From Panaeolus papilionaceus (taxonomy: Eukaryota > Basidiomycota > Agaricomycetes > Agaricales): a DNA stretch of 64,000 nucleotides. The notes beneath the pieces are model-generated. The model saw only the letters and a list, made by a program, of their open reading frames with translations, was not told the DNA's origin and ran no database searches. Made by a program: the position numbers and the translations under genes. Of this stretch, positions 33,721 to 46,569 are shown piece by piece. Where the stretch lies: positions 1,488,001 to 1,552,000 of the forward strand of contig JADNRZ010000006.1 in assembly GCA_015501605.1 (NCBI GenBank), written 5' to 3'. Position 1 is the stretch's first letter. Each line of letters starts with the position of its first letter.

Positions 33721-36625
33721 ATGGCCGATACACCGACACTCAGCGTGACCATGCTGGGAGCTGGCCAGGAAGTGGGGAGATCCTGCTGTGTACTTCAATA
33801 CAGAGGAAAAACGATCGTCTGTGACACTGGAGTGCACCCTGCTCATAGCGGAATGGCTTCTCTACCCTTTATAGATGAATTGGACTGGAGTGAAGTGGAT
33901 GCTATCCTAATTACTCAGTGAGTTTGAGATTGGTTTGGAGAACGATGAAATTCATAGTTGTTTAGCTTCCACTTGGACCACGCTGCTGCTTTGACCTATA
34001 TTACAGAAAAGGTCAGAATTTCATCGGTTTGCATTTTACCTAGTCTAATACTGAGACAGACCAACTTTCGTGATGGTAATGGTAAAGTCTACATGACCCA
34101 TCCAACGAAGGCTGTCCATAAATTCATGATGCAGGACTATGTTCGAATGAGGTGAGTTACCTGAGTCATACTCCATGCCTGGGTTTAATTTCTTTTTCCT
34201 TACTTCAGCTCTTCATCTTCGGACGCACTCTTCTCACCGCTGGATATGACAATGTCACTGGCATCTATCATTCCTGTCTCTGCTCATCAGCTCATCACTG
34301 TTTGCCCCGGTGTTTCATTTACGCCTTACCATGCAGGGCACGTTTTGGGAGCCTGTATGTTCCTGATTGACATATATGGGCTGAAGATCCTCTACACTGG
34401 AGATTATTCTCGAGAAGAAGATAGACATTTAGTGAAGGCAGAGCTACCACCCATTCGTCCTGACGTTCTCATTGTCGAGAGCACGTATGGTGTGCATACG
34501 CTGGAGGCCAGGGAAGAGAAGGAATTACGCTTCACGAATTTGGTTCACTCCATTATACGTCGAAATGGGCATGTCCTACTTCCTACATTTGCGCTTGGCC
34601 GAGCTCAAGAGCTTTTGCTCATCTTGGAGGAATACTGGAAGCGCCATCCTGACTTGCACAATGTGCCCATTTACTATGCCTCAAGCTTGGCCAAGAAATG
34701 CATGTCCGTATATCAGACTTATATTCACACAATGAATTCCAGTATTCGCTCAAGATTCGCTAAAAGAGATAATCCTTTCGTTTTCAAGTGAGCATTTATA
34801 TTCTTGTTCCATTTCATTCTTCAAAATCCTTACATCAATCGCTTAGACATATTTCAAACGTTCCGCAGGCGAAAGGATGGGAAAAGAAGATTGCGGAGGG
34901 ACCCCCCTGTGTCGTTCTCGCTAGTCCAGGTTTCATGGACGTTGGACCAAGTCGCGAGCTCTTTGAACTTTGGGCGCCGGACTCAAGAAACGGGCTCATC
35001 ATCACTGGTTATTCGATTGAAGGAACACTAGCAAGGGTGAGTCATATACCGAGTTGTATCATTAAAATCAAGAAAAATCGTGTACATACTCTTCATTCAA
35101 ATGGACATATTGTTTTTTCCCCTCCCCGTCTACCCTCCTCCGGGACTGAAAGCTCAACAATAAATCCCTCCTCTTACCATTCAGGAAATCATGCATGAGC
35201 CCGAAGATTTTGTATCGTTGAAGGGAGTGACCATACCACGAAAAATTTCAGTCGAAGAGATCTCGTTTAGTGCTCATGTCGATTATGCGCAAAATGCAGA
35301 GTTCATTGAACTAGTCAAGGCACAACATGTCGTGAGTTTCTCTCGCATCCTCTCATTACCGGAGACTCAAAATCACGTCCTAGATTCTGGTTCACGGAGA
35401 ACAAACTGCCATGGGACGACTTCGGGCGGCGATGACTTCAAGATACAAGGAAAGAGATGAAGATGTGAAGATCCACACACCGCGAAACTTGGAAACGCTC
35501 AACCTCTCATTCCGAGGAGAACGGATAGCCAAGGTCAGTGGATGTTATCTTCATATTATGAAAAGTATTCTTATTTTGGTGCTAACCCGGTGATTAACCT
35601 ATTTTTAAGGCCATTGGGACGCTTGCCGACAAGGCCCCCCAGTCAAACGACATTATCTCGGGCCTGCTGGTGTCCAAAGATTATTCATACACCCTTCTAC
35701 ATCCTCGTGATTTAAGCGACTTTGCTGGCTTGTCTACGTGTATCGTTACACAAAAGCAGAAGATTGTCCTTGGTGTGGGTTGGGAACTCGTTAGGTGGCA
35801 TCTGGAGGGTATGTATGGAGGCGTCGAGGAGGGATTAGATAAGGATGGTGTTCCAACTATGAGGGTATGTGAAACGCTGTTATTTCTTCGCTCAATGCAC
35901 CGCTCAGATGTCAACCGCTCACTAGGTCATGGGCGTCATTGATGTAAAACACACCGCTGAACACGAGCTAACTCTGGAATGGGAGTCTAGTTCCAGCAAC
36001 GACATGATTGCTGATTCAACACTGGCACTGATCACCGGAATTGATAGCAGCCCTGCCTCGGTGAAGTGTGAGTCCCTTCCTTTGTGTTACTTGGTTTACT
36101 TTTGCTCATGTTCTATGAGGCAGTGACCACCCACCCGCATTCTCACTCACACCCGGAAAATATGGTGCATCCACACGCAGATCCAGATGAAGACTCCGCG
36201 TCTAATTTGAGGATAAGAAGACTGGCCATGTTCCTTGAAGCTCACTTTGGGGAAGTGGAACTGCACATGCCGGATGAGGCGGCGGAACCCGAACAGGGTG
36301 AAGAAGAAAGTCACGAGCCGTCGTTGCATGTTATGTTGGACGACACAATGGCACGTATTGGTCTTACATCCATGGTGGGTACTTGAACTTGAAGTCATTT
36401 TTTTATGGATCGCACTTAGCTTTTTACGCTATTTAGACCGTCTCAAGCTCCAATGAAGTCCTCAAGAAACGTGTGGAGGCGGTTTTGGATATGGCTGTGA
36501 CAACAGTCAGCTCATTGTCAGAATCCTTTATAACCCCCATCGCTGCAAACGAGAGTATCATAGTTGAGAAGGAGAAGAGTCAGACCGCAGAAGCTGAAGA
36601 TGTAAAAATGGCATTAGAAGCGTAA
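33721..36625 (+). CDS. YSH1: Cleavage and polyadenylation endonuclease, CPSF73/Ysh1 (745 aa)
   Basis: Eleven exons: 33721-33917, 33966-34011, 34060-34151, 34209-34787, 34847-35036, 35185-35331, 35384-35533, 35610-35864, 35926-36067, 36124-36374 and 36437-36625. All phases agree. This is the metallo-beta-lactamase/beta-CASP nuclease that cuts pre-mRNA 3' ends in the nucleus. Zinc-site motifs are visible: THFHLDHAA (split by intron 1), [17 protein letters not shown], and in the beta-CASP part [33 protein letters not shown] and [12 protein letters not shown]. The C-terminal domain (from about residue 480) is the part that binds the partner Ysh1/Cft2 complex and holds a His/acidic insert ([10 protein letters not shown]). 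Length fits the family (about 680-850 aa). Neighbouring genes are unrelated housekeeping genes. Confidence 0.95.
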
Positions 36626-36912
36626 GGCTTGTGATTATGGTACTATGTACTTGTTAGGGCACGGATACATTTTGAAGCTGTGTAAACTACAGAATAATAA
36701 TAAAGACACCGGCAAAAAATATAGATACAGGGGGTTAGTCAGACTTATTCGCTACAATCTATGTAAACGGGCGGGGTGGATATAAATAACTGAATCCCGC
36801 GAGATAGATATACTGAATGCTATGCGATAATGCAGCTCAGATTGCTGCGACTTTGACTTCCTTGCCAACAATTATGGATGCTGATCGCGAAGAAGTCGGT
36901 AGGTTAACGATG

Positions 36913-38066
36913 CTAATAAATTTGTAAACCAAGCTGAGTTAGATTTGCATTTGAATACCAGGTAGGTAGGTTGACATACTTCCAATTCGTGCTAACCGGT
37001 TCTGAAGCTCCATAAAATTCAGAGCTTTGCAACGCTCGCATTTCTTGATGTGAACGGATGGAGACAAAGCCTAACAAGCTCATCTCGATGAGGGATAGTG
37101 CTGAGAATACAGCAAGAAATATCTCGCGCTTGATGTCCGATGTTCCGGGAATTGTATTGGATGCTATGAGACAGATAACAGTTATGGATCCAGCAAAAAC
37201 GAGGAACCAAATCGAAGCAAAAATGTAGGCCATGACGACATAGAATGGTGTAAACAACCTTGAGCGGCCGTCCCTCGACATGCCAGTAACGAGAATGAAG
37301 GCATGGTAAACGAAAGTCACAAGAACGGCAGCGGGTAGTATCCAGAATACCCGATTAATGTTGATGGTGAGGGCAGCAAAGGTCATGGACCCTGCACATA
37401 AACATAGAGAAAGGCATTGAAGTGGAATCATGACGTTGAGGAAGCTGACCATGTCGAATAACTCGGAGGGATGTAGAAGGGGGTGTTGGTGAGACGACAT
37501 CTCTCTTGGGTACTTAAAAGAAAAGATTTGCAGTCCATTCTTTCGCATATCGGAAACAATGTAATCAACACGCCTGTCAGAATCCTTGCAAAAATTGTAT
37601 TGGGTGTGCGCCGGAGGTGAAAGAGTGCCTAGCAATGCGGGGTATCCAGGCTAGTGTAACCGTTTCATCCCAAGTCCGCGTGGATGGATCAAAGAAGTTG
37701 TTATCCGTACATAAAGACTTACACTGGCATTGGTGAGAGATCCTGGATTGCCGGGGTTCCCGCTGATCAATTCGTAGCCGAACCATAGAGCGGAGGTCAT
37801 AAATTCCGTGGGCGGTTTGAAAGAAGTGTGTGCATGCCGCATAAGCAGCATACAGGCCATCAGCCACATCGGAGAAAATATAGAAACCACCGAGTGGTAT
37901 ACGGTAAAATTTTCCGACAGGTATTGCACGGCTCTGGTTCTGTAACAAGTACCCAAGTCCTAGGCAGACGACAGCAAGACGACAGAGCCGCAAGAATAAG
38001 TACTACTTGAGAATATTTTTGGTCGCTTTCAAGGAGTAAATAAGCAGTAATTCTCGTGTTATTCAT
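36913..38066 (-). CDS. Multi-pass membrane protein of unknown function (5' exons uncertain)
   Basis: The 3' exon on the minus strand is firm: a frame open from 37635 to the stop at 36913. It codes for four hydrophobic helices (FLNVMIPLQCLSLCLCAG, VFWILPAAVLVTFVYHAFI, FYVVMAYIFASIWFLVFAG, FLAVFSALSLIEMSLLGFV) and ends in a short polar tail. Used alone, its first good ATG is at 37500 (195 aa). Upstream coding-like pieces suggest a longer protein: an ATG at 38066 (MNNTRITAYLL), a hydrophobic segment VVLILAALSS, and SPMWLMACMLLMRHA with an intron donor at about 37722. The joins between 37640 and 37970 could not be fixed, so the model may be incomplete or the 5' part degraded. It does not match a family I know. 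Confidence 0.45.
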
Positions 38067-38314
38067 CTGGAGTCGTCCAACAATAGAGTCCAGGCGGAGT
38101 AATGAGCACAGCAATGCAACGGAGTGTGCAGAACAAAGTCAAGAGGCAGTGTGCACCATCATCTCGGCAGTCCGATTTGGGTGTAGTCACAAACGCGTGA
38201 CAGTCTGTGACTGAACGCGTTCTCACTTCGACATCGCGTCAAACGTTTCCCACTGATACGCACCGCGACTTTCGTCCTGCCATTTCATCCCTGTGCTACC
38301 TTTAGACGGATACT

Positions 38315-41300
38315 ATGGCAAAACTTATCTCGAATACATGTCATTCACGAGGTTTGACATGCTTGGCTTTTTCTGCCGACGGATCGTAAGGTGTATCAAT
38401 GCAGTGTTTAAATGGGTGCTGACGTTGCACAAAACAGACGCGCGTTTACGGGAGGAGCTGACTGTCTTGTAAGGATATGGAAGATGAGTGAAGGAGCCGA
38501 GCAGGAACCTGAGGCAGCGCATGAAGCGGAAGCAGGTGTAACAGGTCTTGCAGCTACAGTAAGTCTTTGAATTATATTGCAGTGTTGCAGTCTGATTTCT
38601 GTCATTTAGAGCGACTGCTGGCTTTCTAGTAGCGAAGATACCGAAGTGAGAAGATATGCCAAGGATTCGAATCAACTTGATGCTGTAGTCACAACAACTT
38701 CTGGCGTTCCAGTAAGGTGGATATCTATTGACCCAGAGGGAAAACGTGTCGCGGTGACATCTGAGTAAGTAGACCATTCCAAGGTGTTTAAATCCCATCT
38801 CATTGTAATTTAGTGAACTTTCTGTAAAAGTGGTTGACCTGGAGGACACCATGAATCTCCAACGGTTAGAAGGTTATAAGTCTGGTGTCAGGAGCGCTAC
38901 ATGGCATCCATCAGGATCCCTTCTGGTCTGTATTTCCAAGTTCTGTTATGACACATACTAACTCTATGACGCAGACCACATGTACGGCAGACGGCAAAAT
39001 TGTTATCTGGGATATGACATCCGCGCAACCCAAGATCGAAAAAACCATCGAAGGTCTGATCCCCAGTGTTCTGGATACAACGTGCGGTGCTTCCTTTAAA
39101 CTCTGTTCACCAAGTTGAAATTTGATTAGAGTGGACGAATTTTTGAATGACTGCTCTGTGCTATGGCACAATTCCGGAGATTATTTCTTTGTGGCTACCA
39201 AAGGACACGGTGGGTTCACCAGAATATCAACACGTACATTCTCGCTCAATACGACTCATAGAAATTGCAACTGTGTCACGGTCAACATGGACTAAGACTG
39301 GGACACTGTCTAATAAAGCGGTCTCGGGAACCATCACTGCCCTTGCACTATCATCCAATGGTGTCTATCTGGCATCCGCGTGCCAATCTAAGGTTCATAT
39401 CTGGTCAACAAAGACACGCCAACTGGTTACAAGGTATGTTGAGCTGTCCCTCATTACTGTTACGCTCAGCAGTTGATGTCCCGGTCTAAGCCAATCGGCC
39501 GCGTCTGACATACCAATCGTTCGACTGGCATTCTCCCCTCGAGAAAGTCTAATCGCCTGGACGGACACAGAGGGCACTTTCACTCGCTGGCCAAAGCCTA
39601 TTTCTGCAGGCCTCCCTGACCCCGTGAAGGTGACATCCGTCAGCAATCCTACATCTCTGTCTCTCGAGTCGCAAGGCGATTTGAACCTCTTCGATGATGT
39701 ACTGGAGAACGAGGATTTGAACAGAAACGGCGCTCCGGACGGCGATGATGAAATGTTGGATGTGAATGATGATTGGATTGTCGATGACATGGAGGGAGCC
39801 CATCGTGCAGAGCCATCAAAGAAGGTTTATGACGCGAATGTGAAGGAAATGGGTATGTTATACAACTAAATTCTCGGTATACTGCTAATCTTTGCGATAG
39901 TGAGTATCACCAAGGCGCAGCCACACTTTCAGCCAGGTTCAACGCCAATGGAGCACAAGAAGCGGTATATGGCCTATAACATGATCGGTGTGATTGAGGT
40001 TACCGACCAAGATACGCACAACATCATCAATGTCGAATTTTTCGACAGATCTTTACGAAAGGGCTATCACTTCAGCGATACCTTCAAGTGTAACCTCGGA
40101 TATCTTGGTATGCTCCCATGAATCTCCACGCTGAAAATTATCTCAATGATCTACAGGTGAACGAGGGGCAATTTTCGCATGTCCTCCCCAGAATGACCAC
40201 CCAGCCGAAGTTTTATTCAAGCCATTCACCAGTTCAAAAACCAACGATTGGACTTATTCGTTGTCTCGCAAAGATACAGAATGTCTGGGTGTCACAGCAG
40301 GCGCGGCCCCATTGACTAAAAACAGTGCCGACATGGAACTGCAGGGCTTCGGGAACGTAGTTATTGCTACGAGCGAAAACGATCTGACTTTCCTCTCGGG
40401 AACTGGTCGTGAAAGAAGGATTATGGCTCTTCCAGGAACATTTATAACCATGGTGGCTGCCACTGAGTGGGTCTTCGTCGTTCATAGGGCAGGCTCTACA
40501 ACTATTGATGGTAGACTATACATGCTTTCTTGTGCACATTTGTTAAATCTTTCCATTTTTTAGGCTGCCAAAATCTGTGCTACACAATGATCAACTTTGA
40601 AGACTTCAGCGTGAAGCAGCGTGATATTCTACCGGTGCCCAAAGGCCACACGCTCAAGTGGATTGGCCTCACTGACCAAGAAGTACGTGGCATCGTTTGC
40701 ATATCATCAATACTACATTAACCCATATTTTAAAGGCTCCTGCCATGTATGACACCACGGGTCATGTCCACATCCTTACGAAACATCGCATACCCCACCA
40801 TGCTTCTTGGGCAAGGGTGCTAGACACCAACCTCCTAGATCGTAGACAGGGAAAAGACGAGTCCTACTGGCCAGTCGGCATCTCCGAGGATAACTTCATG
40901 TGCTTGATTTTGAAAGTATGTCGCGAGAAATCTCGTTACGGCCCTTGTTGATGGATCAATAATCTAGGGCCGTCAAAAACACCCGGGGTTCCCTCGACCT
41001 CTTATTCAAGAACTTCCTCTGCGCATTCCGTTCCGCAGAGAGAACCCCAAGGAGGAAAGGTATGTTCATATCGTCATGTCCATTTATTCTGATTCATATT
41101 CTGACAAACGATACCAGGATTGAGCGCCAAAAGCTTCAGACAGAAATGATGCTCGATGCTCTTGACGAGGAGCTCACAACACCGGAAATTACAGACCGCG
41201 AAAAGGCAATTGACAAAGAACTGATTCTCCTCATCCAAGAGGCATGCAAAGCCAGCAATGTTGCTCGTGCTCTTGAGCTTGTAAAACTCCTTCACAACAC

Positions 41301-42316
41301 CGCGTTCATCGATCCAGCAGCACAGGTGGCTGCATTCTATCACCATATTGGGTTGCAGGAGAAAATCAACATCATCAAAGCGGAAAGGCAGGAAGCTGAG
41401 GAACGACTTACAGCACTGCGGAACAAGAGGCGAAGATGGCTTAAGGCCGAGCCTCCTTTGCGTCAGTTGGCCTCCTCATCTGCGAGCTATGGAGGTGCAA
41501 GGTTCGATCCTTTGAGTGACTCTAGACCCCCTCCTGTTATTGAAAGGCCTGGTATGACAAGAGTTAACAAGCCTGTCGTTGAGCCAACTCGGTATAGCTC
41601 AAGGGCACCGGCGTCGCAGCTCCCTCCTGCTCCTTCTGTAGCAGAGACATCTACATGGGACGACCCCGTCGATATGGATTTTCCTCCTGCGAACAACGAT
41701 GCTAAAAGAAAACGCGCGCCGGTCGAAGATTTCCCCAGCCTTGATACATCGATGCCACCGCCTAAGCAGAGTACGTATGCTTATAGTTTCTTCACAAGGA
41801 AGGCGCTGACTATGTTTGTAGAACCTAATCCATTTGCGAGAAAGGCGAACGAACCATCCAAGAATCCTTTTGCTAGAAAAGGGGATAACAAGCCTATCCA
41901 TAAAAGTGACAGCTTCTTTGACAAAGTGGACGCTGCTGAATCTGAGCCTCCGAAGAAACGTATGTTTGCTAAGATTTTAGTAACGTTTTGATTCAATATT
42001 GACATGATATGCAGGCCCCTTCGCGTCCAAGCCCAAAGATAGCAACAAGGAGAAGAAAGACGGCCCTAAGCAAACCACTCTCTTCGGCATGCTCCCCAAG
42101 TCAGATAAAGCGAAACCCAAGCAGACCTCCACACCAGCTCTCATTGATAGCCAGGACACCGAGACGCAGATGACGGATGTTGTCATGGGCGAAATAGATA
42201 CCCAGGACTTGGTAGAGGAGACCCAGGATGGAGAAGACACCCAAAACTTGGATGCGAATAACTGGGAAGAAACTCAGCTTGTGAACGACGAGTCTCAAGT
42301 GTCCACAACTGCGTAG
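38315..42316 (+). CDS. Replisome adaptor Ctf4/AND-1/Mcl1 (1074 aa)
   Basis: Sixteen exons, every phase checked: 38315-38385, 38438-38558, 38610-38764, 38814-38925, 38975-39081, 39130-39209, 39262-39433, 39491-39852, 39901-40107, 40157-40510, 40564-40682, 40736-40915, 40968-41059, 41118-41770, 41822-41959 and 42015-42316. The N-terminal third is a WD40 propeller ([56 protein letters not shown]). After an acidic linker comes the SepB/Mcl1_mid trimerisation domain, with typical strands [29 protein letters not shown] and [18 protein letters not shown], then a helical region. The C-terminal 250 residues are disordered and carry two NPFARK motifs and KQTTLFGML, a PIP-box-like peptide. The protein links the CMG helicase to DNA polymerase alpha and other factors at forks. 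The HMG box of the animal protein is not seen. Confidence 0.92.
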
Positions 42317-42657
42317 ATTTTTATTCCGCGTTTCCTTTTGACGATATTATGCTTTCAAGTTCAGTTCTATTCGATGTATTATGGTATCTAGTGTATATGT
42401 ATTGTTAGTAATGGTTATTTATTTTACTTGTGAATAGCGGAAATATTCGTCGCGAGTTTCATTTGAGTGGCAGATGTATTGCATTTTACTTTGACGTCAG
42501 AACATCATCCCAAGATGCTTTGAGTGGCGTGTTTAAGCGGTAACGTCTGTCCTGGGATTTCTAGTCATGGTAATAGTTATATTATTAGTTGTGTTGAATT
42601 ACAAATGTGTGTATTGGTATTGGTATCGATAAAGTTGAGATTTATGAGGACGCAGTC
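42317..42657. other. Convergent 3' region, Ctf4 / mitochondrial TFB genes
   Basis: About 340 AT-rich bases between two converging genes, presumably both 3' UTRs. Nothing else seen. Confidence 0.4.
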
Positions 42658-44483
42658 TCAGAATCGAGGGCCAGCTGCACCAAGGTCCGCATACGCGTCG
42701 ATGGATAAGTCTTCGGGGCGGAAAGGCCAATCTTGGAACGTCTGGACAACCTTTTCCCAGTCTTCGACAGTTAGCTCACGAGCTGTTTGAGATATGTTGA
42801 CGCCCTTGGCTTCAAGCTTGGGAAGAAGGTTGTAACCTCCAGGTCCGAGAGTGCTGCAAAGAAAACTGTTGAGTATGAATTTGGAAACAGAGACGATTTG
42901 CTCACTTAATTGCCTTGGAAATGGGTGTTGCTTTTTGGATGAAGAGATTGCGAAGACAGTAATCCCAGAAATCCAATTGGCGAGGTTTGATGACCTGTTA
43001 CAGATCATTGAGGAGATGTTTTAACAAAGGATGCTTGACGGGACACACCTTTTCTGCCCATGGGGTAACTCTAATTGCAACATGTGGCGTGCCAGTCCTT
43101 CTTTCATTCAACGTGGTTTGTGAGCCCTCATCTTCTTCCTTGCGGCTTTCGATGCGAGGATGAAAGTGGTCATTATAGGGCGAAAGGGACTCTGCGGGAA
43201 CGACTTCATGCATTTCAGCAGCTGCTTGACCCATCACGGAGACTTTACAACGATGCTTGGATTCAGCTGGCGCTGTAGACCGCTATTCACGAAAATAAGT
43301 ATATCGTCAACGGGAGAGACGGGAGTCAGAGACTGACCAGCCACATGCGATGGGATAGAACGAAGTTCAGAGGAACTCGTCCGTATTTGAATAGCCATTG
43401 GCGGTCTGGGATGGCTCGGAAAAGTTGGGAAAGTAGTTGCTCTCCTTCCACAGAAGCCGAGAGTTGCATGACGAATTTTAGCTGGGGGTGCTCTGATGAA
43501 AGTTTCAATTGTTAGTTTTGAACACATGCGTTATGCTTGAAGACTCACCTTGTTGCCAATCTGCCACATCCACGTCGTCCAATAAACCCATATCCTTCAT
43601 GCGATTGTATGTGCTCCAGTCCTTTCCGTTGTATGGAATAACAGTGATACGGTCATCGATTGCTTCTAGTGGCTAAAACCAAACGATGAGGACCAGTATG
43701 AAGTGAATTGCGGGAACCGAAACTATACACACGACTTACCTTGACATATTCGTAGAAATACGGTCCGTGTTCTACCACAATTAATCTCTTGAGTCGCTCG
43801 CGAGGCAGCTTTAGTAAAGCCCTTGTTAATTGACCAGGACCTGTGCAACTTTTGTCAGTTTATCCATGAATGATTTGTATACTTGAGCTGGGTTACTCAC
43901 CTGGGTTTGCTTCAATCACAATCTGATCCTTAGAGCCCTCTGGTAGAAAAGCATCTGCCAACATTGCAGCAGTATCAGGGTTCCTAACAGACGACCTCAT
44001 AGCAATTTCTTTAGACCAAGGAAAATGAGGTCGCCAGTCATTCAAAGGTGGCAGCTCCAACTTGCTCGCGTCTGGAACGTAGTCATCTGCCTGGACCCGA
44101 TGACGCAGACTTATGTTGCTTTGTCTGCGTTGAAAGTAGCCCTCCTTCTCCGCTAACACGCTTATGCTTTTCCTTGCACGCTTCCCTTTCGTCGTGTCTA
44201 TATTGGCGGGTTCATCTGCTAGTCCTTCCTGTTGTTCTGAAGACGTCACAACCTTCTTAGAACTCCTCTTTCTTGTCTTCTTTGTGCCATCTTCCGCTTG
44301 CACGCTGGAGGAATCGGTTTTCACTCGACGAACACGCGTCTTCTTGACCGGAGGTTCTTCAGAAAGGTTGGAAAGCCAGCGGCAACCACTACATCCTTGG
44401 GTGAATAGCTGTGGAGTCAAAGGAGCAGACCGAGAGAGAGACAATCCGCGCTGCGAAAGCCTCTTGAGCGCTAAACTAGCCAT
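42658..44483 (-). CDS. Mitochondrial transcription factor B / rRNA adenine dimethylase-like protein
   Basis: About seven exons on the minus strand, from the ATG at 44483 to the TGA at 42658-42660. Exon 1 is 43901-44483, followed by 43740-43840 and 43549-43672, then shorter exons. The N-terminus MASLALKRLSQRGLSLSRS is basic and amphipathic, a good mitochondrial presequence. A Lys/Arg-rich low-complexity region follows. The Rossmann methyltransferase core starts at IVIEANPGPGQLTRALL, the S-adenosylmethionine loop of KsgA/Dim1/TFB proteins, split by intron 1. VVEHGPYFYEYV and the later VPLNFVLSHRMWL, RCKVSVMGQAAAE and HVAIRVTPW segments fit family positions. In fungi the family includes the transcription factor Mtf1, which lost the methylase role; whether this copy is still a methylase cannot be told. 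The last exon carries EDWEKVVQTFQDWPFRPEDL. Confidence 0.82.
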
Positions 44484-44718
44484 TGTTAATTGAGGAAAAA
44501 CACAGGAGTGAGTCCGGAAGACAGGTTGGGACAAAAATAGACATTAAATTTGGGATTTGCCGGTCCGTTTGTATTTGGTATAGCCATTCAGACCAAACAA
44601 TATCATGCGCCTAATGGAGGTATTTCTTGGCAACAATGACCATGGCATTTTGGATTCTTGATGGAGTCGGCTGCGGGTTTACTGGAGATGCCATTTCATT
44701 TCTTGCTTCTATGCCTCC

Positions 44719-46076
44719 ATGACAGGCTCTATCAGCATCAACTACCGTTCCTTGAGGGTTATCTTTCTAGCCCTAGTATGTATAGGCTTTGCGGCTTACT
44801 ATATTTACCATGTCTTCAGACCGCCATATGAATTGTACGGTAGCATGTTTGAGGAAGAGTTGAAGCAATCTCAAGACCTTGCTCATAATGAGAGACAGAA
44901 GAGATATGTGAGATTCAGGCAGCTTCAAGGTGCCGGTTTTAATAACCAGGTGAGTGTTGATCAAGCCCTACGTCGATTGGTTGAAGTTCAATGAACCCGT
45001 TATTTGGTTGCACACAGGCTCAGGAAATTCTGTTGTTTCATCATTTGGCCTTGCAAACTGGAAGGACCTATGTTTACCAACCCCTAATATGGAGGCCCCG
45101 AGGTGAAAAGGCCACAGTACCTCTTAGTGCCTTCCTACGTGGTCCCACAGAAGGAGCGATTAGCGAAGCTATGTTCGATGAAGTATGTCCACAGGGTGAA
45201 GTTATACATGTGAATCTAGTCTATGACCACAGGAAGCAATGGGAGTACGCGAAGGAGGTACTCAACAGAGACGATAGATGTGTTGTAGTTGACGACTGGA
45301 TTTTCAACTGGAAGTGAGTAGATCTTGATGCTAGAGTTCACTTCCGTATATTGACCCATGTCAGCTATCTCGCATCAACAGGACTACATGCGATATGGCC
45401 CTCTTTCCAGCAATATCTCCGCGTTCACTTCAAGTGGTCTGACAAAGTCCTCTCAATCGTCGAACGGGCTCAGACATCTCTTGGCCTACGATCATCTTCC
45501 GATGCAGCCTCCACCGAGGGCGACAATTACATCGCCCTTCACCTGCGACGTGGAGATTTTGAGGCACATTGCCAATCTCTCGTGGAAAAGAACACCGGCT
45601 TTACCACATGGGCTACCCTACCCATTCTTGAGTTGTCTACCCTCTCACCCGCCCTCGTCACATCTAATGCGTCATCGGTAATGGACCATTGTTACCCTTC
45701 ACTACGACGCATCCTCGACGCCGTCACAGCCCAAGCCAGACGAAAGCCACATGTCCGCACACTTCACGTCCTACATGATGGTGCATGGGACCATCCCACA
45801 GTATATCTGCAATATTACAAGCTCGCCAGGGCTTTGACAAACGCAAAATGGGCGGAGGAGCAGGGCTGGCCGAACGGACCGATGGTTCGTGTTACCCAGA
45901 GCGCAGAAGTCCCACTCGAACGGGGTGAAAGGGACTGGACTGTGTGTGTAGACGTCGAGCTGGCAAGAAGAGCAGATGCATTCATTGGTAATGGATATTC
46001 AAGTCTTTCAACACAAATCGTCGCTTTGCGGCTAGGGTCAGATGGAGGAAAGGTCGACGACATTACGTTCGTGTGA
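44719..46076 (+). CDS. O-fucosyltransferase-like type II membrane protein (412 aa)
   Basis: Three exons: 44719-44949, 45018-45313 and 45365-46076. Residues about 11-33 (LRVIFLALVCIGFAAYYIYHVF) form a signal anchor, so the catalytic part faces the Golgi/ER lumen or the outside. GAGFNNQAQEILLFHHLAL at the end of exon 1 and start of exon 2 matches the sugar-nucleotide loop of GDP-fucose protein O-fucosyltransferase-like proteins, and YIALHLRRGDF in exon 3 is the second family signature (the Arg that contacts GDP-fucose in characterised enzymes). The C-terminus (VCVDVELARRADAFIGNGYSSLSTQIVALR) matches the last conserved block. Many Agaricomycetes have such genes; donor sugar and acceptor are not established. 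Shares a 235-bp promoter interval with the mitochondrial TFB gene. Confidence 0.8.
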
Positions 46077-46569
46077 GGATACCACAGTAACAACCTAGGT
46101 GAGCAAGTGCATTACCTCCGTTGCCAGATTTTGTCATATTTATCATTCCCTCACTTATCAGAATATCATACCCGATCTATTAACATATGTGTAGCATTAG
46201 CTGTATCCTTCTGACAAGCCCATCTATCTCGTCTGCATAGCAAGGTCTGATTCGATTTGCTCGAAGTTCTTGGCGAGTTCCTTGTCTTCTGATAGAATTG
46301 GAACGAGGACACAGCCCCTCTACTTGTCCTTATGCACCGGTGCTGCGCTCCTCATACACCTACTTATTGAGGATGTGTCGTGTGTATTTCTGATCAGGAT
46401 CAATGCACAGCCCCCGCGTGTTAACCTCAGTCTCCCGACCTAAACTGGGGATATATAAGTTGGTTGTCTTGTCAAACAAACTCAAACGACACAATTATTC
46501 CTCTCAAAATCGTACCTCGCAGGGTACAGATTTCTGGCCACCCACTCCCATTCGCATATCCACCGCATC
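46077..46569. other. Intergenic region before the tandem membrane-protein family
   Basis: About 490 bases. Contains the TATA box listed separately. No extra gene seen. Confidence 0.4.
46452..46459 (+). promoter_or_regulatory. Probable TATA box, membrane-protein gene 1
   Basis: TATATAAG 111-118 bp before the ATG at 46570. The two related genes downstream have TATAAAG at nearly the same distance. Confidence 0.5.
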
